Origin: GCA-2708415 sp964353185
GTDB taxonomy: Bacteria > Pseudomonadota > Alphaproteobacteria > Micavibrionales > Micavibrionaceae
Assembly (NCBI GenBank): GCA_964353185.1
Contig: CAYGUV010000003.1
Location: forward strand, 62,001-126,000
Direction of reading: 5' to 3'
Length of the DNA stretch: 64,000 nt
The notes under the pieces are model-generated. The model searched no databases, was not told the DNA's origin, and saw nothing but the letters and a program-made list of their open reading frames with translations. Positions 25,694 through 34,629 of the stretch are shown here, piece after piece; the stretch's first letter is position 1, and every line of letters starts with the position of its first letter. Made by a program: the position numbers and the translations under genes.

Positions 25694-26032
25694 ATGAATA
25701 TTATTTCTTATGAAGATTTTACCAATGTTGATATCCGTATTGGGCAAATAATAGAGGCTCACCCGTTTCCAGAGGCACGGAACCCCGCTTATAAACTTAT
25801 TATCGATTTTGGAGGGGATATAGGGATCAAAAAAACATCCGCTCAGATAACTCAAAATTATAGCCTAGAAGACCTAAAAGATAAGCTTATCTGCGCCGTT
25901 GTAAACTTTCCGCCAAAGCAAATTGGGCCATTTATGTCCGAAGTTCTAGTGCTTGGCTTTAATGATGAAAACGGCCATGTTGTGCTTACGACCCCTGATA
26001 AAAATGTACCTTTGGGTGGTAAATTACACTAA
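25694..26032 (+). CDS. CsaA-like tRNA-binding-domain protein
   Basis: A 112-aa single-domain protein of the OB-fold EMAP/CsaA family: YEDFTNVDIRIGQIIEAHPFPEARNPAYKL, then KKTSAQITQNYS, NFPPKQIGPFMSEVLVLG and TPDKNVPLGGKLH, all positions typical of CsaA. Members bind tRNA-like or unfolded protein substrates and are described as chaperone-like. GGAAAGAT lies upstream of ATG. It lies between two convergent or divergent kinase genes and is probably a single-gene unit. Confidence 0.9.
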   Translation: MNIISYEDFTNVDIRIGQIIEAHPFPEARNPAYKLIIDFGGDIGIKKTSAQITQNYSLEDLKDKLICAVVNFPPKQIGPFMSEVLVLGFNDENGHVVLTTPDKNVPLGGKLH

Positions 26033-26035
26033 TCC

Positions 26036-27364
26036 CTACACAGGCATCGTGATAATAACGTCTAAACCACCTAATTGTTGACTGCGCGCCAATGAAATAG
26101 TGCCGCCATGCGCCAATATAATATCTTGCGCAATGGGCAACCCTAACCCCACGCCACCTGTTTTCGTATTGCGTGATTTTTCCTCACGATAAAACGGTTT
26201 AAACACATCATCATAAAAATGCGGGTCGATGCCGATACCGTTATCTTCAATATGAATAACAACATTTTCTTCGTCACCTTTAACACTGACATGTATTTTG
26301 TCAGCGAATTTTTGTGCATTCGATAGAATATTGTTTAAGCATCGCTCAAACGCAACAGGACGAAGAAATAATTCAGTGTTACTTAGATTAAATTCAACAG
26401 AAGTTTCTACACCCATTTTTTCATAGCCTGACAAAGCGTGCAAAATCATCGCTTCTAAATCAATGCGCTCTGCTTTTTCATCTCCCTCGCCTTTTGTGAA
26501 TTCTAGATAGGCATTAATCATGCGCTCCATTTCACCAATGTCTGATTTTAATGCCTCGCGCTCTTCATCATCTTCAATCATTTCGGCCTGTAATTTCATA
26601 CGCGTTAACGGTGTTCGCAAATCATGTGAAACCCCCGCTAACATTAAGGTTCTTTGCTGTATTTGTTTTTCCATCCTATCGCGCATACCAATAAACGCCC
26701 GTGCCGCCTGGCGTACTTCACGTGCGCCTTCTGGTTTAAAAAATGGCACATCGCGTCCCATACCGAAACGTTCCGCTGCAATGGCTAATTTTTTAATAGG
26801 GCGAATTTGATTACGCATAAATAAGATGGCAACAACCATCAATATTGATGAAATTCCTATCATCCATATTAAAAAAACATATCCAGATGATGAAAATAAA
26901 CGCCTTTCTGGCGACGTAATGATTAATAATCCATCTTTTAACTGGATATGTACCTGTATCCATTTTTCTTCAACATCAACAATGATTTTAAATGGTTTAT
27001 CTAATCTTGTTTTTAATTCTTCACGCAATAAAGATCGGATGAGATCTCCGCGCCAAAAATATTCTTTTTCAACTCGCTTAAGGACTCCATCTGGCACAAA
27101 TTTTATATTTAATTGCATATGCGTTAAACTATTAACGCTTAAGGAATTCAAGCTATCTTCATCAACACCATTTTCTAGATAGGCGGTTATGAACGCAATT
27201 TCTCCTGCAACGCCCATTGCAAGGCGGCCCGCCATGCGTTCCCAATGACGATCAAAAAATACATAAGTACTAATTGATAATGTTAGGATGATTGGCAGGG
27301 TTAAAATTAATAAAGATCGATAAAATAAAGACCGCGGTAAAAATTGTTTGGCTGTTAATTTCAT
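26036..27364 (-). CDS. EnvZ-type sensor histidine kinase
   Basis: A 442-aa inner-membrane kinase with membrane segments at about 13-33 and 165-188, a periplasmic domain between them, and a HAMP linker (MRNQIRPIKKLAIAAERFG). The dimerisation domain carries His247 in VSHDLRTPLTRMKLQ, the EnvZ/OmpR-class pattern. N (NNILSNAQKF), G1 (DNGIGI) and G2 (GVGLGL) boxes are intact. It starts 4 bases after the end of the response regulator gene and forms a two-gene operon with it. Confidence 0.94.
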   Translation of the reverse strand: MKLTAKQFLPRSLFYRSLLILTLPIILTLSISTYVFFDRHWERMAGRLAMGVAGEIAFITAYLENGVDEDSLNSLSVNSLTHMQLNIKFVPDGVLKRVEKEYFWRGDLIRSLLREELKTRLDKPFKIIVDVEEKWIQVHIQLKDGLLIITSPERRLFSSSGYVFLIWMIGISSILMVVAILFMRNQIRPIKKLAIAAERFGMGRDVPFFKPEGAREVRQAARAFIGMRDRMEKQIQQRTLMLAGVSHDLRTPLTRMKLQAEMIEDDEEREALKSDIGEMERMINAYLEFTKGEGDEKAERIDLEAMILHALSGYEKMGVETSVEFNLSNTELFLRPVAFERCLNNILSNAQKFADKIHVSVKGDEENVVIHIEDNGIGIDPHFYDDVFKPFYREEKSRNTKTGGVGLGLPIAQDIILAHGGTISLARSQQLGGLDVIITMPV

Positions 27365-27368
27365 GACG

Positions 27369-28118
27369 TCACCCTATTTTTTCTGCACGCAAGATATATC
27401 CTTTACCGCGTACTGTTTGTAAATGGCGGGGGTTGTCCGTGTTTTCTTCTATCTTACGGCGCAGGCGTGTGATTTGCACATCTATTGTTCGCTTGGTTGG
27501 GTCAAATCCACATTTGTCAGATACGCTATCACGGTCGACGACCTCGCCTGCACGCTCCCCCAAAGCGCAAAGCAATGTGACCTCACCATCGGTTAACTTA
27601 ACGGTTTTATCCGCTGCTTTTAATTCGTTCAAATGCGGATCAAAGAACCACGGCCCAATTTGCAATTTAATTGACCCCGCGGTCTGCTTTGGACGACGTC
27701 TTAAAATGGCATCAATACGCAAGGTTAATTCCCGTGGGTCAAACGGCTTGGTTAAATAATCATCTGCCCCACTGATTAAACCATTAATTCGATCATCCGT
27801 CTCCGCCATAGCCGTTAAAAGCAAAATTGGAACATCTGATGTTTCGCGTAATTCTGCTGTCATTTCTAATCCTGTTTTTCCTGGCATCATGACATCCAAA
27901 ACAATTAAATCATATTCAAACAAGTCTAATATACCAAAGGCCTTCTGCGCGTTTTCGGCCGTGGACACAATATAATCATTCTTTTTAAGATACTTCGCGA
28001 TTAGGCTGCGGATACGATCATCATCATCCACCACCAAAATATGTGGTGCAGATTGCGGATTTTCAGGACAAAAGCTTTTGTCTTTCTGGTTATTATTTTC
28101 GGTCTTATTCTTGTTCAT
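27369..28118 (-). CDS. OmpR-family response regulator
   Basis: A 249-aa transcription factor: receiver domain at about 25-140 with the acidic pocket DDDD (31-34), phospho-acceptor Asp75 in LIVLDVMMPG and Lys in YLTKPFDP; winged-helix DNA-binding domain at about 155-245 with RAGEVVDRDSVSDKCGFDPTKRTIDVQITRLRRKI and TVRGKGYIL at the end. It is the partner of the EnvZ-type kinase directly downstream. It is divergent from ilvE with 83 bases between. The stimulus is unknown; the EnvZ/OmpR resemblance suggests an envelope or osmotic signal. Confidence 0.95.
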   Translation of the reverse strand: MNKNKTENNNQKDKSFCPENPQSAPHILVVDDDDRIRSLIAKYLKKNDYIVSTAENAQKAFGILDLFEYDLIVLDVMMPGKTGLEMTAELRETSDVPILLLTAMAETDDRINGLISGADDYLTKPFDPRELTLRIDAILRRRPKQTAGSIKLQIGPWFFDPHLNELKAADKTVKLTDGEVTLLCALGERAGEVVDRDSVSDKCGFDPTKRTIDVQITRLRRKIEENTDNPRHLQTVRGKGYILRAEKIG

Positions 28119-28201
28119 GCTTGCAATTATTCTTAATTTCTAAAAGAATAGTGTCCTATTATTTGTTTTTAGTAAACTTATTCAATTGTAAGAGGCATAT
28201 C

Positions 28202-29074
28202 ATGGATAAAGATTTTAGCAACCGCGACGGTTTAATTTGGTTTGATGGCGACATCATCCCATGGCGCGATGCCAAAGTCCACGTTTTGACACATGGTCTG
28301 CACTACGCCAGCTCTGTGTTTGAGGGGGAGCGTTGCTATGACGGCAATATCTTTTTAGAAACAGAACATTCCCAGCGCTTCATCCGCTCTGCTGAGCTTA
28401 TTGATATGAAGATGCCCTATAGTGTTGAGGAATTAAACGCGGCCAAGCGCGCCATATTAGATGCCAACAATTTAACAAACGCCTATATCCGCCCCGTCGC
28501 ATGGCGTGGCTCTGAAGAATTGGGAATTTCCGCACAAAGAACCAAAACCCATGTCGCCATCGCCGCATGGGAATGGCCTAGCTATTTCGGGGCAGAGGCC
28601 CGCGAAAAAGGCATCTCCCTCATGACATCAAAATGGCGCGCCCCTATGCCAGATACGGCCACCACCGCCAGTAAGGCCGCAGGGCTTTATGCGACTCATA
28701 CCATGTCTAAACATGCCGCAGAAAACAAAGGCTACACCGATGCGCTTATGCTTGATTACCGTGGACAAGTGGCCGAATGTACGGGCGCAAATATTTTTAT
28801 GATTAAAGATGGCGTGATCAAGACCCCAGACCCCGATTGTTTCCTCAACGGGCTTACGCGCCAAACACTCATCAAACTCGCCGCTCAGCATGACATCCCG
28901 CTCGAAGTTTGTAAAATAATGCCCGATGAATTATATTCAGCAGATGAGGTATTTGTTACGGGAACGGCGGCCGAGGTCACCGCGATTGGTAAAATTGACG
29001 ATACAGAATTTACCGTTGGCCCGATAACCCGCCAGCTGCGCGAGGCTTATGAGAATCTAGTCCGTGGCAAATAG
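28202..29074 (+). CDS. ilvE: Branched-chain amino acid aminotransferase
   Basis: A class IV PLP aminotransferase (290 aa) that makes valine, leucine and isoleucine from their keto acids. The N-terminus has WFDGDIIPWRDAKVHVLTHGLHYASSVFEGER; the PLP lysine is Lys158 in TASKAAGLY; then GYTDALMLDYRGQVAECTGANIFMIKDG and VFVTGTAAEVTAI, all diagnostic. I chose ATG 28202 because AGAGG precedes it and the family homology starts there. The frame stays open upstream to 28043, but that part overlaps the divergent regulator gene. It acts one step after IlvD at the left edge of the window. Confidence 0.95.
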   Translation: MDKDFSNRDGLIWFDGDIIPWRDAKVHVLTHGLHYASSVFEGERCYDGNIFLETEHSQRFIRSAELIDMKMPYSVEELNAAKRAILDANNLTNAYIRPVAWRGSEELGISAQRTKTHVAIAAWEWPSYFGAEAREKGISLMTSKWRAPMPDTATTASKAAGLYATHTMSKHAAENKGYTDALMLDYRGQVAECTGANIFMIKDGVIKTPDPDCFLNGLTRQTLIKLAAQHDIPLEVCKIMPDELYSADEVFVTGTAAEVTAIGKIDDTEFTVGPITRQLREAYENLVRGK

Positions 29075-29159
29075 GCTGATTTTAAAAAATAAGCAAAAAT
29101 ATTTTTTAGGGTCTAACTCATTGATATAAAACAATATTTCAATATCCTCTCCAAAATCT

Positions 29160-29189
29160 TTGTAAAATCTTAATCTTTTTCCGTATAAT
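29160..29189 (+). promoter_or_regulatory. Promoter of the 715-aa orphan gene
   Basis: TTGTAA (29160-29165), 18-base spacer, perfect TATAAT (29184-29189). The start codon follows 42 bases later after AGAGAAATAA. Confidence 0.55.
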
Positions 29190-29231
29190 AGGGGCATAGA
29201 GATAAAAAAAGGGATTTGATCAGAGAAATAA

Positions 29232-31379
29232 ATGGCAAAGAGACCTGAATTATATGCAAAAGGTGTAGAAAGTGCTGCAAGGTGGCTCTTCGGTAAAAAG
29301 CCTGCCTATTCAGGACCTGGTTTTTTCAGCGGCGCCGCTAACACTGCTGGTGGTCTTGCTGTCAAAGGTGGAGCATTATACGGCTTAGGAGTTGCAGGTA
29401 TAAATTGGGTTAAAAAAAATCTAGGCAAATTTGCTTTGGGCGTTTCTGTCTTGGCTATTGCCGCTATGGCTCTCAAAGGAACAGCACGAATTGTTAAAAA
29501 AGCAGCGGGTCTAGCCGTCTTAGCGTTCGCCGCTGCTGGTGTGGGTTATGTTGGCTACAGACATTTTTTCAACCAAAGCTCAGCACCTTGGATGACACCA
29601 TCAACTAGTCCAGAAGATAATGCATTAAAATTGGCAGGCAGAGGCATTAAAAGTATAATGTCGAGAGCCCCCTCTCTATCAGATATAGGATCAGGCATTT
29701 TAGCCAAAGGATCATCATTATTAGATAGCTTTAAAAGTGTTGCGGATAATCCAATAAACAGGATCGGCACGCCATTTTTGGCCGCCACGGCAGGTAGTGG
29801 TATTGCCCCTCAAATTTTACAAAGATCACCTTTTTCAGGTATTGATATACCTGCAGTTCCCAAATCACCAAATATCCCCGCAGAAGATGCGGCAGCAAGA
29901 CGTGTAGCTAGCTTAGAAAATACGCCAAAATTATTAGATACACCAAATTCTTTAGGCTCAATTGTACCTGACGAGTTACCTGGTAATTTACCAGCTGTTA
30001 ATGGACGCACACCAATTTCTGTAGGCGCAGAACCTTACTTAAACAATGCACCAACGGATGATATTAGCCCCAAAATTTCAAGCGCAGCAGATAGTGCACC
30101 ACGAACATCAGAGACACCTCAAAGAATATCTGCAGATGGCTCGACAACCAGTCCAATAGATGCTGCGTCAATGGCTCACGACCCCGATCGGGCATCCCAT
30201 ATAGACGAAGTTAACGCAAGGCAAGCCCCTGCTCTAACCGAAGAAGCAACAGAATCAAGAATATTAACTGCAGCCGAGGCTGGCGATGAAACAGCGCAAG
30301 CATTAAAAGCACAAGACTTAGCTGCCGAGGTTGCAGAGGGCGGCTCAGCAGCGCTTGGTAAAGAAGTAAGAAACGTTACAAAATTAGCTAAACTAAGATC
30401 TGCGCTCAATGTTCCTGGGCCCGCGAGTGTAGCTTTTGGAAGTGCTATGTTTGCCTTAAATACATATGCTTTTTCTTTACAACGTAAATATATACAAGCA
30501 TTAGCAAACGAAGGTAAGCTCTCTGACGACCCTACACAAAGTGAAATCATTAAAAACGAATACCTTAAAATTAGTGATACAAACCAAAATGTATTAAATG
30601 GCGATATAATCGTAAGTAGTGTCGACCCAACTGGATTAACCATTGTCGCGTCAATGGGGGCAGAAGGATACACCTATAATAACTTCAATAATTGGAGAAC
30701 AAACTACGCTAGTCATTTAGACCAAGACACAATAAATGGTCTATCTATGAGCCTGTTTACGCCTAAAACAATTGATAGTCAATTGACAGAGCAAATTCAA
30801 CATAATATTCCTGACATTAATCAAAAATATGACCCTATTCTTGAACCTACTGTAATTGCAAAACAAGAAATGTTGGCAATAGCCAATAATATGCCAACTC
30901 CGTCATTATCGACGTTAATGACCGCTAGCGTATCACCAATAGCTGCGCCTCATATGAAAACAGCAGATCATGTTGAATGGGAAACACAATTAGGTGTTGC
31001 GCGAGAAAACTTTTTACAAGAAATTTCAAAATTAACTGAAACAACTGCAGGAACAAATGCATATTTAAATCTTATGGATCCATCTGCACGCATAGATGTT
31101 ATCAACGATCTTGCCGCAAGTGATAAGAGTAGTAACTTTGAACAAAACCACCCACTTGTTGCAGCGCATCTTGAAGCCAAAAATCAAAGCAATTGGTTAA
31201 GCCGTATGGTAAAAACTCCTGATGCAACAGAAGCTTTATCAAACAATGCACCTGCAATGAACAACTACATCATGAATAGATTAGGTTTGGGCGATAAAAC
31301 TTCACCCCCTACTCCTGCGCCTTCTCGTCCTGTAAGAGATATGATTGCTAGCGCTAATGCGCCTACCCCTGTTTACTAA
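29232..31379 (+). CDS. Large orphan membrane protein, 715 aa
   Basis: I do not recognise this protein. Residues 1-35 are basic and polar; a Gly/Ala-rich stretch and two hydrophobic segments follow (about 68-84 FALGVSVLAIAAMALKG and 92-110 AGLAVLAFAAAGVGYVG), which could form a membrane hairpin. Residues 120-370 are Ser/Pro/Ala/Thr-rich and probably disordered. A third hydrophobic helix lies near 395-415 (GPASVAFGSAMFALNTYAFS). The C-terminal 300 residues look helical and polar, with several Asn-Asn and Pro-Thr pairs. Its own TATAAT promoter and AGAGA ribosome site support expression. Its stop overlaps ychF by 4 bases in convergent orientation. It could be an envelope, secreted or contact-related protein; nothing in the sequence decides. 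Confidence 0.75.
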   Translation: MAKRPELYAKGVESAARWLFGKKPAYSGPGFFSGAANTAGGLAVKGGALYGLGVAGINWVKKNLGKFALGVSVLAIAAMALKGTARIVKKAAGLAVLAFAAAGVGYVGYRHFFNQSSAPWMTPSTSPEDNALKLAGRGIKSIMSRAPSLSDIGSGILAKGSSLLDSFKSVADNPINRIGTPFLAATAGSGIAPQILQRSPFSGIDIPAVPKSPNIPAEDAAARRVASLENTPKLLDTPNSLGSIVPDELPGNLPAVNGRTPISVGAEPYLNNAPTDDISPKISSAADSAPRTSETPQRISADGSTTSPIDAASMAHDPDRASHIDEVNARQAPALTEEATESRILTAAEAGDETAQALKAQDLAAEVAEGGSAALGKEVRNVTKLAKLRSALNVPGPASVAFGSAMFALNTYAFSLQRKYIQALANEGKLSDDPTQSEIIKNEYLKISDTNQNVLNGDIIVSSVDPTGLTIVASMGAEGYTYNNFNNWRTNYASHLDQDTINGLSMSLFTPKTIDSQLTEQIQHNIPDINQKYDPILEPTVIAKQEMLAIANNMPTPSLSTLMTASVSPIAAPHMKTADHVEWETQLGVARENFLQEISKLTETTAGTNAYLNLMDPSARIDVINDLAASDKSSNFEQNHPLVAAHLEAKNQSNWLSRMVKTPDATEALSNNAPAMNNYIMNRLGLGDKTSPPTPAPSRPVRDMIASANAPTPVY

Positions 31380-32479
31380 ACATTAAACCTAAATAAAATG
31401 ACGTCACCATCGGCAACGATGTATTCTTTGCCTTCTTGGCGCATTTTGCCCGCGTCTTTGGCAGGTTGTTCCCCGCCCAAACCGACAAAATCATCAAACG
31501 CAATCACTTCGGCTTTGATAAAACCTTTTTCGAAATCGGTATGAATGGCACCTGCGGCTTCGGGGGCTTTTGCGCCTTTACGGGTTGTCCATGCGCGCGC
31601 CTCTTTCGGGCCAGCGGTGAAGTAAGTTTGAAGACCAAGTAAATTATAACCGGCGGCAATGATACGGTCTAATCCCGCCTCCTCCAATCCAATGGCTTCT
31701 AAAAATTCTTTCTTTTCATCTGCACTTTCTAGTTGTGAAATTTCAGATTCAATTTCCGCGCAAATTACAACGCTCTGCGCCCCTTGTTTTTCGGCCATCT
31801 GTGCGACTGATTTTGAAAAATCATTGCCTGTCGCCGCGTCATCTTCATTAACATTACAAACATATAAGATTGGTTTTGATGTGAGCATACCAAGTTGTTT
31901 GTATATTTTTTCTTCATCTGCATTTTCTGGCTGCACGGTACGAACGGGGTTTCCTGTATCAAGGGAAACCTTCATACGCTCCATTAATTCAAGCATGACT
32001 TTGGCGTCTTTATCGCCGCCTTTGGCTTTCTTCTCCGTATTCTTGATTTGCTTTTCTAGGCTTTCAAGGTCCGCCAACATTAATTCTGTTTCAATGGTTT
32101 CTGCATCACGAATGGGGTCAACAGATCCATCAACATGGGTGATGTCATCATCTTCAAAACAACGCAGAACGTGAATAATTGCATCTGTTTGACGAATATT
32201 ACCAAGGAACTGGTTCCCAAGTCCTTCGCCCTTACTCGCGCCTTTGACAAGGCCGGCAATATCCACAAATTCCAATTGTGTTGGCACAATCTTGGCAGAG
32301 GACGCGATGCGCGCAATATCATAAAGCCGCGCATCAGGCACGCCAACCTTACCCACATTGGGTTCTATCGTACAAAACGGAAAATTCGCCGCCTGCGCCG
32401 CCGCCGTTGCTGTTAATGCATTAAATAACGTCGATTTCCCCACATTCGGCAAACCCACAATTCCACAATTAAAACCCAT
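31376..32479 (-). CDS. ychF: Redox-regulated ATPase YchF
   Basis: An Obg-related P-loop protein (367 aa) that binds ribosomes and hydrolyses ATP rather than GTP. The G1 motif GLPNVGKSTLFNAL starts at residue 8. FVDIAGLVKGASKGEGLGNQFLGNIR covers G3. The usual NKxD is replaced by a CNVNED-type G4 (YVCNVNE), which explains ATP preference. A coiled-coil insertion and a C-terminal TGS domain (FFTAGPKEARAWTTRKGAKAPEAAG onward) follow. It belongs to the conserved ychF-pth-rplY-prs order, here interrupted by an orphan gene. The start is typical (MGFNCGIVGLPNVG). Confidence 0.96.
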   Translation of the reverse strand: MGFNCGIVGLPNVGKSTLFNALTATAAAQAANFPFCTIEPNVGKVGVPDARLYDIARIASSAKIVPTQLEFVDIAGLVKGASKGEGLGNQFLGNIRQTDAIIHVLRCFEDDDITHVDGSVDPIRDAETIETELMLADLESLEKQIKNTEKKAKGGDKDAKVMLELMERMKVSLDTGNPVRTVQPENADEEKIYKQLGMLTSKPILYVCNVNEDDAATGNDFSKSVAQMAEKQGAQSVVICAEIESEISQLESADEKKEFLEAIGLEEAGLDRIIAAGYNLLGLQTYFTAGPKEARAWTTRKGAKAPEAAGAIHTDFEKGFIKAEVIAFDDFVGLGGEQPAKDAGKMRQEGKEYIVADGDVILFRFNV

Positions 32480-32583
32480 GACTTATAATTACCTCCATCG
32501 TGCAGGCACGACTCGGTCCCCTCTAAATTTATGAGATTTGTTTATAGCGTTTTATACACTAAAAGAAAAAGGAAATTTTTATC

Positions 32584-32967
32584 CTACCAAGTTAGATCCG
32601 CTATTTTTGCGTAACGTTCATGGGCATCAGGGTTTAATTTTTTAAAGGCTTCCCAACCACGAGTAGGAATTCTCCCCTCTACAGTTCTTAAAAATTCTGG
32701 AGCATCTTTAACTTCAACACCGAATTGTTCGCTTAAGGCTTTTTGCAGACCCGCAATGATAACCGCCTTCTCTTCTTCGGTCGGAGCCGTATCATCATTC
32801 ATAATTGCGATATCTGGATGTGTTCCTAATATTGAATCCGATGAAATTTCAGCATGTAACATATATTTCTTACCAAAGCCAGAAGCTCTTAAAAAGTCAT
32901 TCATTGCATCAACTATATCTTCTGTAGCAAATTTTCCACCATTAATATGGTCATTAACTTCAAACAT
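32584..32967 (-). CDS. Hypothetical protein, 127 aa
   Basis: A small soluble acidic protein with helix-rich composition and an Asp/Glu-rich middle (IAIMNDDTAPTEEEKAVIIAG). No family recognised. I chose ATG 32967 because TTGGGAG lies 7 bases upstream; the in-frame ATG at 33009 sits inside the expected leader of the promoter at 32997-33025. It separates ychF from pth, which are usually adjacent. Confidence 0.65.
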   Translation of the reverse strand: MFEVNDHINGGKFATEDIVDAMNDFLRASGFGKKYMLHAEISSDSILGTHPDIAIMNDDTAPTEEEKAVIIAGLQKALSEQFGVEVKDAPEFLRTVEGRIPTRGWEAFKKLNPDAHERYAKIADLTW

Positions 32968-32996
32968 ATTCAACTCCCAATTATTAAGATGAACTA

Positions 32997-33025
32997 AAAT
33001 TACCCACAAAATGACCTTATGTCAA
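32997..33025 (-). promoter_or_regulatory. TTGACATAA-type promoter of the 127-aa orphan
   Basis: Minus strand: TTGACA (33025-33020) followed by TAA, 17-base spacer, TAATTT (33002-32997). The expected leader is about 22-25 bases and contains GGGAG, so this member of the promoter group drives a message with an ordinary ribosome site. Confidence 0.5.
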
Positions 33026-33031
33026 TACATC

Positions 33032-33631
33032 CTAAAAATTATTTACTTTACTACCATACCCCTCACGGTCACCATCAACCATTAAATCAACATAGCGCGC
33101 TAAATCATCGACCCAATCGCCGAGCCACGCTTGCTCATCCTTACTAAAATCATTCAGCACATATCCGCTTACGCGGTTTTTATCACCGGGGTGACCAATG
33201 CCACACCGCACCCGCCAATAATCTTTATTTCCCAAATGCGCATCGATGGACTTTAAACCATTATGCCCGCCTGCCCCGCCGCCTTGTTTAATTTTGACGC
33301 GGCGCGGGTCAATATCCAATTCATCGTGAAAGACGATGACCTTATCGACATCCATCTTATAAAATTTAACCGCCTTGCCAACGCTCTGCCCGCTTTCATT
33401 CATAAAAGTTTGTGGCTTAAGCAACGTAACTTTTTGTGTACCAATGCGCCCTTCGCTCATCTCTCCTTGAAATTTTGATTTAAAGGCGGGAAAATTATTT
33501 TGCCGCGCAATTTCATCAATCACCATAAAACCGATATTATGACGATTGCCTTCATATTTTTTTCCAGGGTTGCCCAACCCAACCAATAGCATCATGTCGT
33601 TATCAATTTTCTTTTTAAAAAAGTTAAACAT
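33032..33631 (-). CDS. pth: Peptidyl-tRNA hydrolase
   Basis: Releases tRNA from drop-off peptidyl-tRNA; 199 aa. Motifs: MLLVGLGNPGKKYEGNRHNIGFMVID with catalytic His, LLKPQTFMNESGQSV, FHDELDIDPRRVKIKQGGGAGGHNGLKS with the catalytic Asp, and RVRCGIGHPG. The first 12 residues (MFNFFKKKIDND) are an extension relative to most homologues. The internal MM at about residue 13 is an equally possible start, because neither has a clear Shine-Dalgarno. It is separated from rplY by a terminator, so it has its own transcription start. Confidence 0.95.
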   Translation of the reverse strand: MFNFFKKKIDNDMMLLVGLGNPGKKYEGNRHNIGFMVIDEIARQNNFPAFKSKFQGEMSEGRIGTQKVTLLKPQTFMNESGQSVGKAVKFYKMDVDKVIVFHDELDIDPRRVKIKQGGGAGGHNGLKSIDAHLGNKDYWRVRCGIGHPGDKNRVSGYVLNDFSKDEQAWLGDWVDDLARYVDLMVDGDREGYGSKVNNF

Positions 33632-33703
33632 AAAGTTTTATAAAGCAAAATTTTATAATTTGCCAGCGTCCTCGCGCCTGCGCATTGACGGCATTTAAAA
33701 AGT

Positions 33704-33728
33704 AAAAAAGGCGCCTTTAAAAGCGCCT
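33704..33728 (-). terminator. Rho-independent terminator after rplY
   Basis: Minus strand: GAGGCGC, loop TTTTAAAG, GCGCC, then TTTTTT. It lies 30-55 bases after the rplY stop and separates rplY from pth. Confidence 0.85.
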
Positions 33729-33758
33729 CTTTCATAAATTCTAATGAAGTAAAGCTTA

Positions 33759-34454
33759 TTAAGACTTCTCTTCTGATTGAGCGTCTGCGCCTTCGGCTGC
33801 CTTCTCTGCATTTTCACCTTCGGCTGCTTCTGCTAATGCTTCTGCTGCTTCATCTGATTCTGCTTCTGCTGCTTCTTCTTCCTCAACAGTACGTGGCGCG
33901 GCAATCGTCGCCAATGTAAAGTCACGATCATCAATCGCTGGCTTCGCGCCATCTGGCATGATTGCATCACTAATTTTGATTGAATCGCCAATTTCAAAAT
34001 CTTTGACATCAACAACAATCTCATCAGGAATGTTTTTCGCTTTACAGTTCACTTCAACTTCATAACGGTTGATGTTCAAGATACCTTTTTCTTCAGTATA
34101 TTTTGCGTCTTCCTGATTGATGTATGACACACCAACAGCAACCGTAATTTTTGTTTTATCTGTCACACGTAAGAAATCAATGTGTAAAACATTATCTCTA
34201 ACTGGGTGTAATTGAACATCACGGGCAAGAACAAGTGATGCTTCACCATCAACGTCCAGCTCACATAATGTTGTAAACAGGTGACCTTTGTTAAATTCAA
34301 GGTTGGCTTCTTTTGCCGGCATTTGAATTGTTACAGGTTCTTTTTTATCGCCGTAGATCACGGCAGGTATTTGGTCCTCACGGCGAAGTGCTCGTGCGAC
34401 CCCCTTACCGGCGCGCTCACGTTTCGACGCTGACATTTTAATATTTTTAGCCAT
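33759..34454 (-). CDS. rplY: 50S ribosomal protein L25, Ctc/TL5 form
   Basis: A 231-aa long form of L25, which binds 5S rRNA. The N-terminal L25 domain (about 1-95) shows RERAGKGVARALRREDQIPAVIYG and the C-terminal beta domain (about 100-190) shows VLHIDFLRVTDKTKITVAVGVSYINQEDA and ILNINRYEVEVNCKAKNIPDEIVVDV. The last 40 residues are an acidic Glu/Ala tail. It belongs to the conserved prs-rplY-pth cluster, but an inserted pair of orphan genes separates it from prs here. Codon use suggests high expression. Confidence 0.96.
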   Translation of the reverse strand: MAKNIKMSASKRERAGKGVARALRREDQIPAVIYGDKKEPVTIQMPAKEANLEFNKGHLFTTLCELDVDGEASLVLARDVQLHPVRDNVLHIDFLRVTDKTKITVAVGVSYINQEDAKYTEEKGILNINRYEVEVNCKAKNIPDEIVVDVKDFEIGDSIKISDAIMPDGAKPAIDDRDFTLATIAAPRTVEEEEAAEAESDEAAEALAEAAEGENAEKAAEGADAQSEEKS

Positions 34455-34577
34455 CGTTTTTTCCTTTAGTTTAAAGTTATGATCGGCCTCCAGGGGTGTC
34501 CGATCGATTAATGCTGGTAAATAGCAGGTTTTAAAGCAGAATTACAAGTGTTTATTACAATTTGACCTAAAAAATAT

Positions 34578-34606
34578 TTGACAATAGCACACATATTAAA
34601 TACATT
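34578..34606 (+). promoter_or_regulatory. Promoter of the 184-aa secreted orphan
   Basis: TTGACA (34578-34583), 17-base spacer, TACATT (34601-34606). AAGGA (34619-34623) precedes ATG 34630. The -35 box is perfect but is followed by ATA rather than the TAA seen at the other orphan promoters. Confidence 0.5.
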
Positions 34607-34629
34607 ACGTAAAATAATAAGGATGCCCC

